Notes: generated from the sequence alone by a model not told the origin. A stretch of 30,971 nt of DNA from Saccoglossus kowalevskii (GCF_000003605.2 NW_003149268.1:66652-97622), one strand, 5' to 3'. Counted from the first letter of the stretch, positions 20,480 to 29,415 are shown. Translations and numbers: made by a program.

Positions 20480-21360
20480 CCTTGACTTTTAAGCTTGGAT
20501 AATTGCTCTTGTTGATGGCGAGTCAAATCGTTACCAATTCCAATTTCTTCCTCTTTCAATACAGGTCGGGTAGCAAGTAATATAATCTTGTCTTCAAAAT
20601 GATTGAATTTAATAATTATTGGTCGCTTGCATCCTGGTTCAGGTCTATTTGGTACGCGATGGGGACCTTACGATGTCGCGCTTAACCCACATCTTCCCTT
20701 TCACATACACGTTTAGTATATCAACTACCTTTTCTAAACAGTTCTCTGGCGACTCTCCCTCCTCTTCCGCGATAACATATAGTCGGACATTGTCTCGTCT
20801 TGAGAAAGATTCCTGCCTGTCAGCATCCTCATCCAATATATCCAGGCGTTCAGTAATTTCATCTAATTTTTCATTAATGGCAGACATGTCTAGGTCATTT
20901 ATATTACATGCTTCGTGAAATCTGTTAACATCATTTTCTAATTTTTTTACCGTTTTCTTCAAAACTGAAACTTTGCCATCTAGATGAGAGTACCTTTTTG
21001 TAATCGATCTTGATTTTGTTTCATTTCTTTTAGTTCTTGTCTGATTTCACGGCCATTTCGGTGTATTTCCTTAAGAAGATCGCTTTTAATTTCTTGCATA
21101 GCCTTTATAATTTTTTGTTCGGGTCCCGGGTTTGTGTCGATATCACCCGCACACAAGAGCAGACCAGTAATACATGGATGTTGAGTTTTTTGAAAATGTT
21201 CACCTTGGCAATTTGCCTTTGCAGTATTTAAAGTCAAGGTCTTTCTTAATGGGTTGACTGGTTTTGTTACGTAATGGGAGACAGGTGTAAACGGTAATAT
21301 GTATAAAGTCACATTCAAACCTATCAATAGAATATGTGGCCGAGATTTCATCTCCGTCAT
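20480..21360 (-). pseudogene. LINE A ORF1: 2A-like peptide, coiled coil, RRM-like RNA-binding domain
   Basis: The first frame (126 codons from 21,360) has a hydrophobic N-terminal segment and ends its leader with LLLCAGDIDTNPGP at residues 67-80. This matches the 2A consensus D-x-E/D-x-N-P-G-P, whose Gly-Pro bond is skipped during translation. It is followed by a lysine- and glutamate-rich helix. A frameshift near 20,985 leads to a second frame with a coiled coil (VKKLENDVNRFHEAC, INEKLDEITERLDIL), then RQESFSRRDNVRLYVI and KRDIVR. After a second frameshift near 20,665 it continues with PNRPEPGCKRPIIIKFNHFE and KEEEIGIGNDLTRHQQEQL. This order (coiled coil, RRM, C-terminal domain) is that of L1-type ORF1 RNA chaperones. 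Confidence 0.8.
21121..21147 (-). other. 2A-like ribosome-skipping motif
   Basis: Nine codons read GDIDTNPGP, with every invariant position of the 2A core (D-x-D/E-x-N-P-G-P) present, preceded by the usual hydrophobic LLLCA. 2A-like sequences at the N-terminus of non-LTR retrotransposon ORFs are documented in several marine invertebrates. By family knowledge, skipping would release the leader peptide from the rest of ORF1. Confidence 0.85.
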
Positions 21361-21439
21361 ATCATCACAAGTAAATTATTGTTGCTATATAAAGTATGTG
21401 TAAACGAAAATATGACAACACACCAGTTACATGGATTGA

Positions 21440-21790
21440 ACAGCATTGACCTGTTTAATTCTGCATTTTCATTTCATGATTCCGAGGGGAAAACTCAGGT
21501 CTTGTAAATGCATGAATTTGAGTTAAATCAAGTATCGTACCAACCCGCGCATAAGTGAATGAATGGAGGACGCTGCAAATGACTATACAATATACAGCTG
21601 CAGATGTTGGCTATGTCAATTACATTTACTACACGTTTTTATAAACAAGTAACAATACCACCATACCTTCAATTTTATTTAAGATAATTTCTGTTTACCG
21701 TCAATCTCAGTAAATCTAAAAGGCAATAGGACCAAATTGTTTCTTAAACGAACATGCATCATGTCAACATGCTCCTGATAGTATATTCAA
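21440..21790 (+). repeat. Dispersed repeat R, copy 2
   Basis: Direct-orientation, diverged match to 6,183-6,590, lacking about 35 bp present there. It lies about 80 bp beyond the 5' end of LINE A, while copy 1 lies about 2.2 kb beyond its 3' end. No coding capacity. Confidence 0.6.
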
Positions 21791-21884
21791 ATCGTTGATC
21801 TGAGATAACTGATGAAGTATTTGATTTTAATATAGTCGTGACACCATAACACATAAAACTATTCTCTGAATAATGTAATGTTAT

Positions 21885-21927
21885 GACCCCATTATGGCAT
21901 ATATACCATAATATTGACTCAGGGGTC
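21885..21927. repeat. Interrupted palindrome (two nested stems)
   Basis: GACCCC-ATTATGG at 21,885-21,897 is mirrored by CCATAAT (21,906-21,912) and GGGGTC (21,922-21,927), with 8 and 9 unpaired bases between the parts. It could fold into a 13-pair interrupted hairpin or mark the centre of an old foldback element. Confidence 0.5.
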
Positions 21928-21989
21928 CCCGGTTCGAGTCTCAGACTATAGTTGTTTTCACTCATTATGTTGTTATGCTGGAATAACAT

Positions 21990-22245
21990 TGGTTGCATTA
22001 TTCCATAAACACTTTAAAGACACACATGTCCGCGTAAAACATTCAGTATTTTATTTTGAAAAAGTGTATTTTTATGTGTATAAGATGTGCTTAATTTCAT
22101 CAATAAGTGTTTTAATTACTCAGACAAACTCTTTTCCAAAAATACTAAAACACTAATGTTTTAATAGAAAATACAGATGGTTTATAATACAATACACATG
22201 TTTTCAGTGTTCTGTCAATTAAAACAGTTTGATTTACATTGCATA
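21990..22245. repeat. AAGTGTT-rich degenerate repeat, block 3
   Basis: AACACTTTAAAG, TTTTGAAAAAGTGTATTT, AAGTGTTTTAATT and AAACACTAATGTTTTAAT follow each other, the same word set as blocks 1 and 2. Like block 2, it follows a copy of repeat R, so the two may belong to one larger repeat unit. Confidence 0.45.
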
Positions 22246-22744
22246 ATCCTTAGAAAAGACTCACAGAAAAAGTTATCATTCGGGTTTTTGTGGAGTTTAA
22301 GAAAAAGGTGTTGATGTTGAAGGATATACTATTTAGATTACGGAATTCAAACCTAATGTTGTGAGTGCAATTGGCGCCATTCCTAAACTATGACAATGTA
22401 CGGCGTATCCACGACTGTAGCCGGTCTACTGGCGATTCTATTATCTTGTCTTCTTTTTTTCACTCGAAAATGTGGATTTACATATATAAACTCACACTTT
22501 TTCGTGGTGAAGTGTCTGTCACGTATTTGCCATCGATAGACATGTCAGATGTTAGGGGAGCATTTTGGGTGTTAACAAAGCAAACATTGTTTGCCTGTTA
22601 CTCTACGATGGGACAATGTCACATAGACACGTTACCATAAATTATTAGTCCCTTTATTCTCGTAATATTTTGGTTCTAGTAAGGGGAAATTTGTGTTGCC
22701 AAACAAGTCTTGATTTGTTCCGCGTCCCTTCCTAGCAACAGTGT
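22246..22744. other. Non-coding; nothing recognised
   Basis: A 91-codon plus-strand frame (22,365-22,640) has no recognisable motif or splice context. I treat it as chance. Confidence 0.35.
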
Positions 22745-22849
22745 TTAATTGGAAGTTGCGTAAACACGTCTCAGTGTCAAATCATCGGATTTGAAGGTGA
22801 AGACGCGTTTTTCTGGATCCCAAGCGATTGTCATTGCGCTCATTGTGAA
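22745..22849 (-). CDS. Candidate small ORF or terminal exon (32 aa)
   Basis: On the minus strand an acceptor-like TTACTTTTCCAG is followed by TTCACA and an ATG at 22,843. The frame reads MSAMTIAWDPEKRVFTFKSD then DLTLRRVYATSN and a TAA stop. The composition is strikingly protein-like (charged, alternating, with DPEKR), unlike nearby chance frames. It could be a micropeptide, a last coding exon whose upstream exons lie to the right, or a decayed fragment. No family is recognised. Confidence 0.25.
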   Translation of the reverse strand, partial: FTMSAMTIAWDPEKRVFTFKSDDLTLRRVYATSN

Positions 22850-23628
22850 CTGGAAAAGTAATGCTTATTTGAAGTATTTAGTTCTGTGCTATAGTTTGTA
22901 ACATTAGTATTAGCATGGAGGTAAACTATTAGTTAATAAAGTTACCATATTATGTTGTCATTGTCATGATGCTGGCTTATTCTGTGCTTGCCTGTGGATG
23001 TGGGTGATTTAAGAATATGCTCCTTTGACTGACTTATTTGCAATATCAGGTGGAACGGAGGTGTAGTCTTGGCTGTAACTCAGATTTTGTGCGCCATTTT
23101 GTTCAGGCTCTGGTTTCTGCAATACTTCCTCGTTATTTATTAATTCTCCATTATTATTTTAGTGGAATCAATTTAATTTTTTGTAAAATAGCCAGTAGTC
23201 GTTGCTTTTTGTCTTTGCAAGTAAGTTGTATTATGTGTATGCAAGCATGCCCGGTATTGTAGTTCCGGGGTTTCTAGGGGAAGGGTGGGATAGTAGCTGG
23301 TACAGGTTACAGGAAATAACAAAGACATTTTACGTTTTTACAGGAATGAAAATGAAAGTTCCATTTACAATAACAAAAATAGGTTTTTACACTTTATAGA
23401 TAAAGCAAATTCCTAATTACATTTTAATAATAGTTTTGATAATTTGTGTTTAAGAATCAAAATTGGAAATTACGACATTTAATTTGGAAAATGCTTTATA
23501 CGCTTAAAAAATAATATCTTTGTACAAATTAAGGACGAATAAAATAGCTAATTACATTTTACATCTTGCCCATGTCTACGAATTTACGTGTTTTATTTGT
23601 TTAAATTACATTATTACGAAAATAAAAA
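22850..23628. other. Non-coding; nothing recognised
   Basis: AT-rich DNA upstream of the foldback element. A 74-codon frame at 23,038-23,262 is hydrophobic but has no start context or homology that I can see. Confidence 0.35.
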
Positions 23629-23970
23629 CAATCCTCGGGGCGGAGCTACGTCACATACGTTCTACGTTGCTAAGACGCGCATCACTGTACCACGTATTTC
23701 TATGGGATTTGTGCGCGCTGCTGTGGAACGCCGGTGGAGCCGGTGAAAATTCGAGAAAACAACACAAACTCAACTTTGAAGTAATCCTGAACAACCAAAT
23801 TCATATATGTTACACACGTAGGGCTAATCTTGTTACACTGTTCAGGTGACTCTCAACAACCATTGCAAAGTATCGTTTTCTGCGAGTTGTTGGTCTTTTG
23901 GTCTTTTAGTTTTCACCGCGAGGGTTGCCAGGCGGTAGAAAATGCCCGGATGTCCGCCCCCCGAGGATTG
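23629..23970. mobile_element. 342-bp inverted-repeat element just upstream of the MRH-like gene
   Basis: The ends are CAATCCTCGGGGCGGA (left) and, on the other strand, CAATCCTCGGGGGGCGGA (right), about 16-18 bp with a 2-base difference. Weaker similarity continues inwards (TTCTACG..TTGC against TTCTACCG..TGGC). The interior is CpG-rich compared with its surroundings and contains a TACGTCAC CRE-like site. I see no clear target-site duplication. It may be a small MITE or a symmetrical CpG-island remnant acting as a promoter. Confidence 0.5.
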
Positions 23971-24251
23971 ATTACAGCTTACAAAAATACCTCTTGCCGA
24001 CCCTCTTTCTAGTGTACAGTACATATATTAATAATGTTACCCCAGCCTGGAATCCAATCACTTCTAGTACATTCAGATACTTTGGCTTGTTCTGTGTGAT
24101 TTAAACTAAGTTATTATTCATAATGTTTGTTAGGCATCATGCTATTTTATTTATAAAAATGCATTTGAGGCGTGAAATCTGTAATCGTTCGTTTGATTGA
24201 TTTAATTAAATAGCGCCCTCGTACGATCGTCGGTATTTACTTTGGTAGTGC

Positions 24252-24263
24252 CAAGATGGCGGT
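24252..24263 (+). promoter_or_regulatory. TISU element over the start codon of the MRH-like gene
   Basis: CAAGATGGCGGT matches 11 of 12 positions of the TISU consensus (SAASATGGCGGC), which works both as a YY1-type core promoter element and as an initiator for very short 5' UTRs. It implies that transcription starts roughly 5-30 bases upstream of the ATG and that translation initiates with little scanning. There is no TATA box at the expected distance, as is usual for this promoter class. Confidence 0.7.
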
Positions 24264-24398
24264 GGTAAGGTCAATGTGGTTGGTGATCGCTGTTGAGGTT
24301 GTAATACTTTCAATTTGGGTTCCCAGTTCCCAGAGCTCCACTACGCTACCGCATGTATTGTGTGGGATAGAAGGATATGATACAAACAACCTAACCTC
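24256..24398 (+). CDS. MRH-like gene, exon 1 (signal peptide and N-terminus)
   Basis: The ATG lies in a TISU context. The first 47 codons plus two bases read MAVVRSMWLVIAVEVVILSI, a hydrophobic signal peptide with likely cleavage after residues 24-27 (PSSQS), then TTLPHVLCGIEGYDTNNLT. The first cysteine of the lumenal domain is residue 36, and N45-L-T is a glycosylation sequon. The exon ends in a consensus donor (CTC then GTAAGT) in phase 2, which the acceptor at 27,483 completes exactly, giving Ser48. The product should enter the secretory pathway. Support comes from TISU, signal peptide, donor and phase fit together. Confidence 0.8.
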
Positions 24399-27300
24399 GT
24401 AAGTTTTTTTATTCACGTTATTTATCAAGACTAGAATAAAAGGCTTCGTGACTAACACTCACGTGATTTGTGTTGAAATTTATAGACCCGGAAGTAACGA
24501 CATTTACGTGGGACAATATTTTCATTTTCAGTCCAGCTGACTATTTGAGATCTGTATTTTGTACCAATGTATTCCCGAACGCATGGCGTTTTACATTCTG
24601 TTGCCGGCTAGTTAGCGGCTGAGCATTCATGAGTTGGCTCCCCGTCGGACCACGTATGTAATGAAATACCAACTCAGCTTGATTAAAATCGTGCAAAAAT
24701 GTTAAAATATTATCAGATTCTCGAGAACAACTTTCCCACCTATACGGCTTGCTTATAAGAAGCATGTTTATAATGATAGATGAGCCAGGATGTGTGATTG
24801 GTCGATTTGATACGCGCACACTGATGATTTCTGTAATGTAGAGGTGAAGAGACAGTCAGTATATTGGGGTTTGGTATTTCTGGATCCCTATGTTGTCACG
24901 GCATCAATATGTCAATATCACAATTTTGCATAATTTTTGTGTTAAAATTGTCAGTTTTTAAGTTGGGGTGCACAGCCAAAAATAATCGCTCTTTTATTTT
25001 ATTTTTTTGAAAACACAAAATGCCACAAAATTTACGGCAGAATTCGGTATAAACTTCAGTACTGTGGATCACATTGCTATCATATTGTGCATCTCAAATA
25101 GCAGACCAATATTTGTGCCAAGCTTGAAAGGCTAATCTTAAATTTTGAATTAATTTCAGTACACAAGAGTTCTTTCTAAACTTTCTTTGATTTTTTTTTA
25201 TCTAGCACTACATGTGAAAGTGAAAAATTTGAATGAAACATATGCCAATCTAACAGTGAATATGCATTAAATATATTGCATCATCCACCTTAGTCACCTG
25301 CATGTCAGAAGAGGTTCCTAACTTCCTCTTTCACTTGTCACATGTTTGTTGCATTTTAGAAATCCCCAGCTTTCTGTTTAAATTTGTTTATATTCGTCTC
25401 ATTTGAAATTGTGTTACTTTCTGTTTTCACTTTTCACATATCCTGTACATTTTAAAATTACTTTGAAATTCTTTTTCCATTCATTCCACTTAACCCTTAG
25501 AAAATTTGTGTCCATCTGGTAAAAAGAATTATGGAAAAATACATACAAATGTGCACAATGTACCAACCAACATTTTTTGGAGGGGAGGGGGGTTCAATTA
25601 TGGCACTAAGAGGGTTTAATTCGTATGTGGTTTATCTTAATTTGACATTTTCATTGACAAATTAGTTCAAACTTCCCACTTTCTTGATCAGCTGATTTTT
25701 AGCTCCGCTGTCGACTTTGTTGAGTGGAGCTTATCATATGAGTGATTGTCAGTCATCATCCATAGGCGTCCACATTAACTTTTACTTTTTTGACTTCTTC
25801 TTCATAACTACATTCTGATTGCTTTGATGTTTGACGTAGACCTCGCTTAGATTTTTGGCATTTGTGGTAAAAAGTGATATTTTCGACTACTGTAAAATCT
25901 GTATTTGAAGCCGCCGCTACTATTAGAATGGTACAAAGCAACAATGAAGATGCAGCTTCTATTAGAGCATCTACACATATGAGAAATGGTGAATTTTTTG
26001 GTTCTTAATTGTTCAAAAAGAATGGGTGCGACTTCTATTAGGGATGCGACTTCTAATACAGATTTTACCTTACTTGTTTATAGTATCACATGACAACCAC
26101 AGTATGTAATTAATATGATATTAAAACCACAAGATTGTTAGAATTAATTAATTAATTGGCTCCTGGCTGGGTTGTGAGGCATGTCTTCTAATGTACATAT
26201 GAATTAGAAAATCTGCATATTTTCATATTTTCACAATCATGAAATTTCAGTTGTTAAGAATTCATATAATTTGCATAGCATAATATGTTTGCCTACCATC
26301 ACAACTTATCTCCCGATTTTCCTGACATTTACCTTTCTGGTTTTCTCGAGAAAAAAAAAAGTATTTTATACTGGGTAAAAATAAAATCTAAAGGTTGATG
26401 ACCTTATGGGTATAAAGACAAGCTGCGGTTCATGCTAGTTGCATTCCCACTTTGCATAATCTGAGAAAACACCTCAATAACCACTATAAAACAGTATTAT
26501 AATGGCTTTGGGTTTTGTACAATTCACGAGAAATCTTATCCAACAGAATTCTGAAATTATATAAACTTGGATTGATGGATTTTCATTTAACTTGAATCTT
26601 TTGAATCTTAGCACATACATTATTCTTTATGAACTGGGTACGGCTTTTACGGCCCAAGATCGTGTGGCGGAAGCGCTTGAGTTTGTGAGTTTGTGAGGGC
26701 GTGTAAGCCATAGGGCAGTAGGCAACAAAAGCCATATACTGTCCATCAATGTTTTATCATATACCTAATAGATGTAATTACAAGTTTACCATGGTGTGAT
26801 CTCAAACGCACGACGTAATTTAGAATGACATGTTTTGTTTTGAAAGCCGGGCACGCTAGGCCAGGCATGATACAGGAAATTATTGCCCTGATGTGAGGCC
26901 GCATTTCCCATAGTGTTACAAGGCCTTGCAATACAAGGTATATGATAATGTTAGTGTCTTTTACATACCAAATAACTGTGTCTATACAAGCTAGTTTCAT
27001 TGGTAATGCACTTCAAGATGGCAGATCTATAATACAGTGTATCTAGCCAATAATTTTATAATCAGAATATCATAAATTTTTATTGTGTTTCACATCACTC
27101 CAACAGGTATACTGATACTCATATTGTCAAAATTCGCCAAAAAATGAGTTATATTTTGTTTTTGAGAAGGTCAAAGGGCTATATTGACCAGATGACGAAT
27201 ATCTTATGGTTACCTTATGTTTTATTTGCGTTCTCAGTTTATTTATACACTTTCTACTTTTGTGTACAGGGACTGTGGTTGTATGACATGAGTTCCTGAA

Positions 27301-27483
27301 TGTGCAATATCAAGTATATTTGTATTCAGACTTGGTAAATAATGTAAACTCATACATCATCCACAGGGTTAATTTAAATTTCCTTAAATATGTAAAAAAA
27401 AATCCCTAGAAAATGCATGAAAATAAATATCAATTTAATGCTTTTGCAGTAAAATATTTCAATAACATTATTTTGATTTACAG
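24399..27483 (+). other. Intron 1 of the MRH-like gene (3,085 bp)
   Basis: It starts GTAAGT and ends with a pyrimidine-biased TTTTGATTTACAG. It contains a hairpin repeat copy (25,686-25,891), a short duplicated motif GCGACTTCTATTAGGG-type near 26,028-26,058, and otherwise AT-rich DNA without credible ORFs. A weak TISU-like string (CAAGATGGCAG) at 27,015 is followed by a stop after three codons and is not a start. Confidence 0.75.
25686..25891 (+). repeat. Hairpin-containing dispersed repeat, copy 1 (intron 1)
   Basis: About 206 bp closely matching 29,205-29,415 in the same orientation, from GATCAGCTGATTTTTAGCTC to GTGATATT...GACTACT. Near its start, AGCTCCGCT and AGTGGAGCT form a 9-bp imperfect stem around a 13-base loop. 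AGCTC...GAGCT hairpin repeats of this general look are common in molluscan and related genomes; that comparison is from memory. Confidence 0.75.
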
Positions 27484-27707
27484 AGCGTTATATTGGACTT
27501 TCAGTCTACCTGGTCAATGTTACCACAAGGATAATTCTACATCCACATCTTGCAACTACTATTTGGCATTTTGTCAGGAGCTTGATTCAACAGGTCAGCC
27601 ATTTAATGAAACCTGTGATGAAGCCGGAGCCTGTCTTCAAGATAGTAAAGAAGGCTCACATAACATTGGAAATTATGATGTACATAGCAATCCATTTAGT
27701 GCCATGG
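27484..27707 (+). CDS. MRH-like gene, exon 2
   Basis: A 224-base exon, entering in phase 2 and leaving in phase 1 at ATGG then GTAAGT. It encodes residues 49-122: ALYWTFSLPGQCYH, then SCNYYLAFCQELDS, TCDEAGACLQDS and HNIGNY. The YYL.FC.EL....C....A.CL.D.....IG pattern is the first half of the mannose-6-phosphate-receptor-homology fold, in which these cysteines pair. Cysteines are at 60, 71, 78, 92 and 98, with sequons at N65 and N89. The frame extending upstream of the acceptor is intronic read-through. Confidence 0.82.
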
Positions 27708-28762
27708 GTAAGTCAGAAATTTGTTCATATCTATAGGTTAGTTAGAAACTGTTTTGTGCTTTTCAAGGTAAGCCCCAATCTGATTAAAATCTGATGTAGT
27801 GTACGGGCCTTAATTATTTTGGCTATAAACTTATTTTAATTTTATTTTTTATTACTTTTGTTATTAATGCCTTTTTATTTTATTATTTTACTTTTATTTT
27901 GTGATTTTTTTTAATTCCGCCCTCCATACATCTGATCCGACGCCTATGTAAGTTCCGTTCAAATCTCGCGTAAGTAACAGCCAATTACAGCCCCCCTTTT
28001 ATACAGGCTGTCGGTTGCTTACTTTTCAGTGTAGCGATACTCTACACTGTGCATTATATTTTGCCCACTTGAATAAACCATTAATAGAAAATTGCTAGTA
28101 TATTTTTATTTACAAAAGAAATTCCACAGCATTTTACAATTTTTGTCATTACATTGAATATTTTTTTTACTTCCAACAAACCTGTACACTTCCTGATGCA
28201 CCTTCACCAGCCAAGGTTCGTTTATTCAGTCATCGCTTCAATTTTACATCAAACACTGAGCATAATTATCTAGAATGGAAGCAAAAAAATAAGTAAATCG
28301 TAATGATTAGAACACTGTAAACAGATATATAAACAATGCAAACTGATTTTAAATTGTATAACGGTCACCGGCCCACGGCATCAACGCAGAAAATTGGAGC
28401 AAAACAATATTTCCTGATCAATTGCGATGTGTTCCAAATAAAAAATATTTTAATTATTCCAGTCCAAATCAGTTCAATTACTTTAATAAAGAGTTATTGT
28501 ATAATGTACAAAATGTTGATACAATTTGATGAATATTTACAGCTACGGCTTCAATACCGTAGACGATTTTGGCCTGATCGTCAACAAAACATCACCTGTC
28601 TCCAGGGCAAGCGACTGGGAAAAGACCCAGTGTTCGGTCGAACCGGTGGAAATAAAATCGTCACTCCCAGAGTAACTACGCAAAATAACGATCTAAACTC
28701 GAACCATTCGAGCCACAATATAAACAAATGACTTTCGTTGCATTTGACAATGATAAACTTAC

Positions 28763-28810
28763 CAAAAAGCTGTGTTTTTCTCGGTCGCTAACGTCGGTAT
28801 AATCCGCCAT
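28763..28810 (-). CDS. Short first exon carried inside the intronic transposon
   Basis: On the minus strand AAAATGGCGGAT (a TISU/YY1-like start) opens 16 codons reading MADYTDVSDREKHSFL, ending exactly at a perfect donor (TTTTTG then GTAAGT) in phase 0. A CRE lies about 40 bases upstream. The look is that of a host-gene first exon, not of a transposase. Further left inside the element several acceptor-like sites occur (for example CTTCCATTCTAG near 28,272), but none opens a persuasive second exon. No homologue is recognised. Confidence 0.4.
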
Positions 28811-28846
28811 TTTATTTGAGTGTGTTTGCCACTTGACTCTGCCCGG

Positions 28847-28854
28847 TGACGTCA
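28847..28854. promoter_or_regulatory. Perfect CRE (TGACGTCA)
   Basis: An 8-bp palindromic CREB/ATF site, placed 37 bases upstream of the minus-strand ATG at 28,810 within a GC-richer patch. The position fits a proximal promoter for the carried exon. Confidence 0.55.
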
Positions 28855-29204
28855 TCATGTGCGCTATAGAAGGAGGTCTGTGATTCGTTGACTAAAATCG
28901 GCGATAGTGGGTCTCGTTGAAATCTCGTTACATAGGCATCAGGTCAGATGTATGTGGGGCAGAATTAAAAAAAATCACAAAATCAAAATCAAAGTTAAAT
29001 AATAAAATAAAAAGGCATTAATAACAAAAGTAATAAAAAATAAAATTAAATAAGTTTATAGCCAAAATAATTAAAGCCCGTACATTACATCAGATTTTAA
29101 TCAGATTGGGTAAGCCCATAATCCAGAGATTAATGACAGTTTAAGTTAAGAGTAGAAAATAAAAAAAAATGAAAGTTTGAGTGAAATCTTTTTACCTATT
29201 TCTG

Positions 29205-29415
29205 GATCAGCTGATTTTTAGCTCAGCTGTTGACTTTGTCAAGTGGAGCTTATCATATGAGTGATTGTCAGTCATCATCCATCGGCGTTCACATCAACTT
29301 TTATTTTTGCGACTTCTTCTTTAATTAAAACTACATGTCTGATTGCCTTGATGTTTGACATAGACCTCGCTTAGATTTTTGTCATTTTTGGTAAAAAGTG
29401 ATATTTAAGACTACT
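29205..29415 (+). repeat. Hairpin-containing dispersed repeat, copy 2 (intron 2)
   Basis: Second copy of the repeat at 25,686-25,891, in the same orientation, with scattered substitutions and a small insertion (TTAATTAAAACTACATG). The AGCTC/GGAGCT stem is partly conserved. Confidence 0.75.

Larger units (their letters stand above)
20117..21360 (-). mobile_element. LINE A, 5' half (ORF1 and start of ORF2)
   Basis: Minus-strand LINE sequence with a 2A-bearing ORF1 and the N-terminal half of an endonuclease. It ends abruptly where plus-strand LINE B ends. The missing second half of the endonuclease, the RT and the C-terminus match what lies at 8,751-11,890 on the same strand, on the far side of LINE B. 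Hence the two are interpreted as one element split by the insertion. Confidence 0.75.
27765..29119. mobile_element. Long-TIR DNA transposon (Mutator-like dimensions) in intron 2
   Basis: The ends are inverted repeats of about 180 bp: 27,774-27,951 against 28,929-29,110, starting CAATCTGATTAAAATCTGATGTA and over 85% alike by eye. The flanks share GGTAAGCCC on both sides, a 9-bp duplication if the TIR starts at CAATC. Because the ends begin with C's, 7 bp or 5 bp are also arithmetically possible. Long TIRs with 9-bp duplications are the hallmark of Mutator-like elements. There is no transposase. The unique middle of about 1 kb carries a CRE, a start codon and a short exon on the minus strand. 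Confidence 0.72.

Noticed and set aside
6183-21790. Repeat R copies as LTRs of one large LTR retrotransposon
   Set aside because: The internal region contains independent LINEs in both orientations, with no gag-pol, primer binding site or polypurine tract, and the copies are too diverged from each other.
21931-21940. tRNA B-box-like GGTTCGAGTC
   Set aside because: No A box at the right distance and no T-stem or acceptor-stem pairing, so it is neither a tRNA nor a supported tRNA-derived SINE.
22365-22640. 91-codon plus-strand frame
   Set aside because: No recognisable motif and no splice context; insufficient to call a gene.
27007-27030. Second TISU-like start (CAAGATGGCAG) in intron 1
   Set aside because: The frame ends after three codons (ATG GCA GAT CTA then TAA), so it cannot be an alternative coding start.
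27413-27483. Upstream in-frame extension of MRH exon 2
   Set aside because: It is intron sequence; the acceptor at 27,481-27,483 joins exon 1 in exact phase, and the extension has no MRH-like content.
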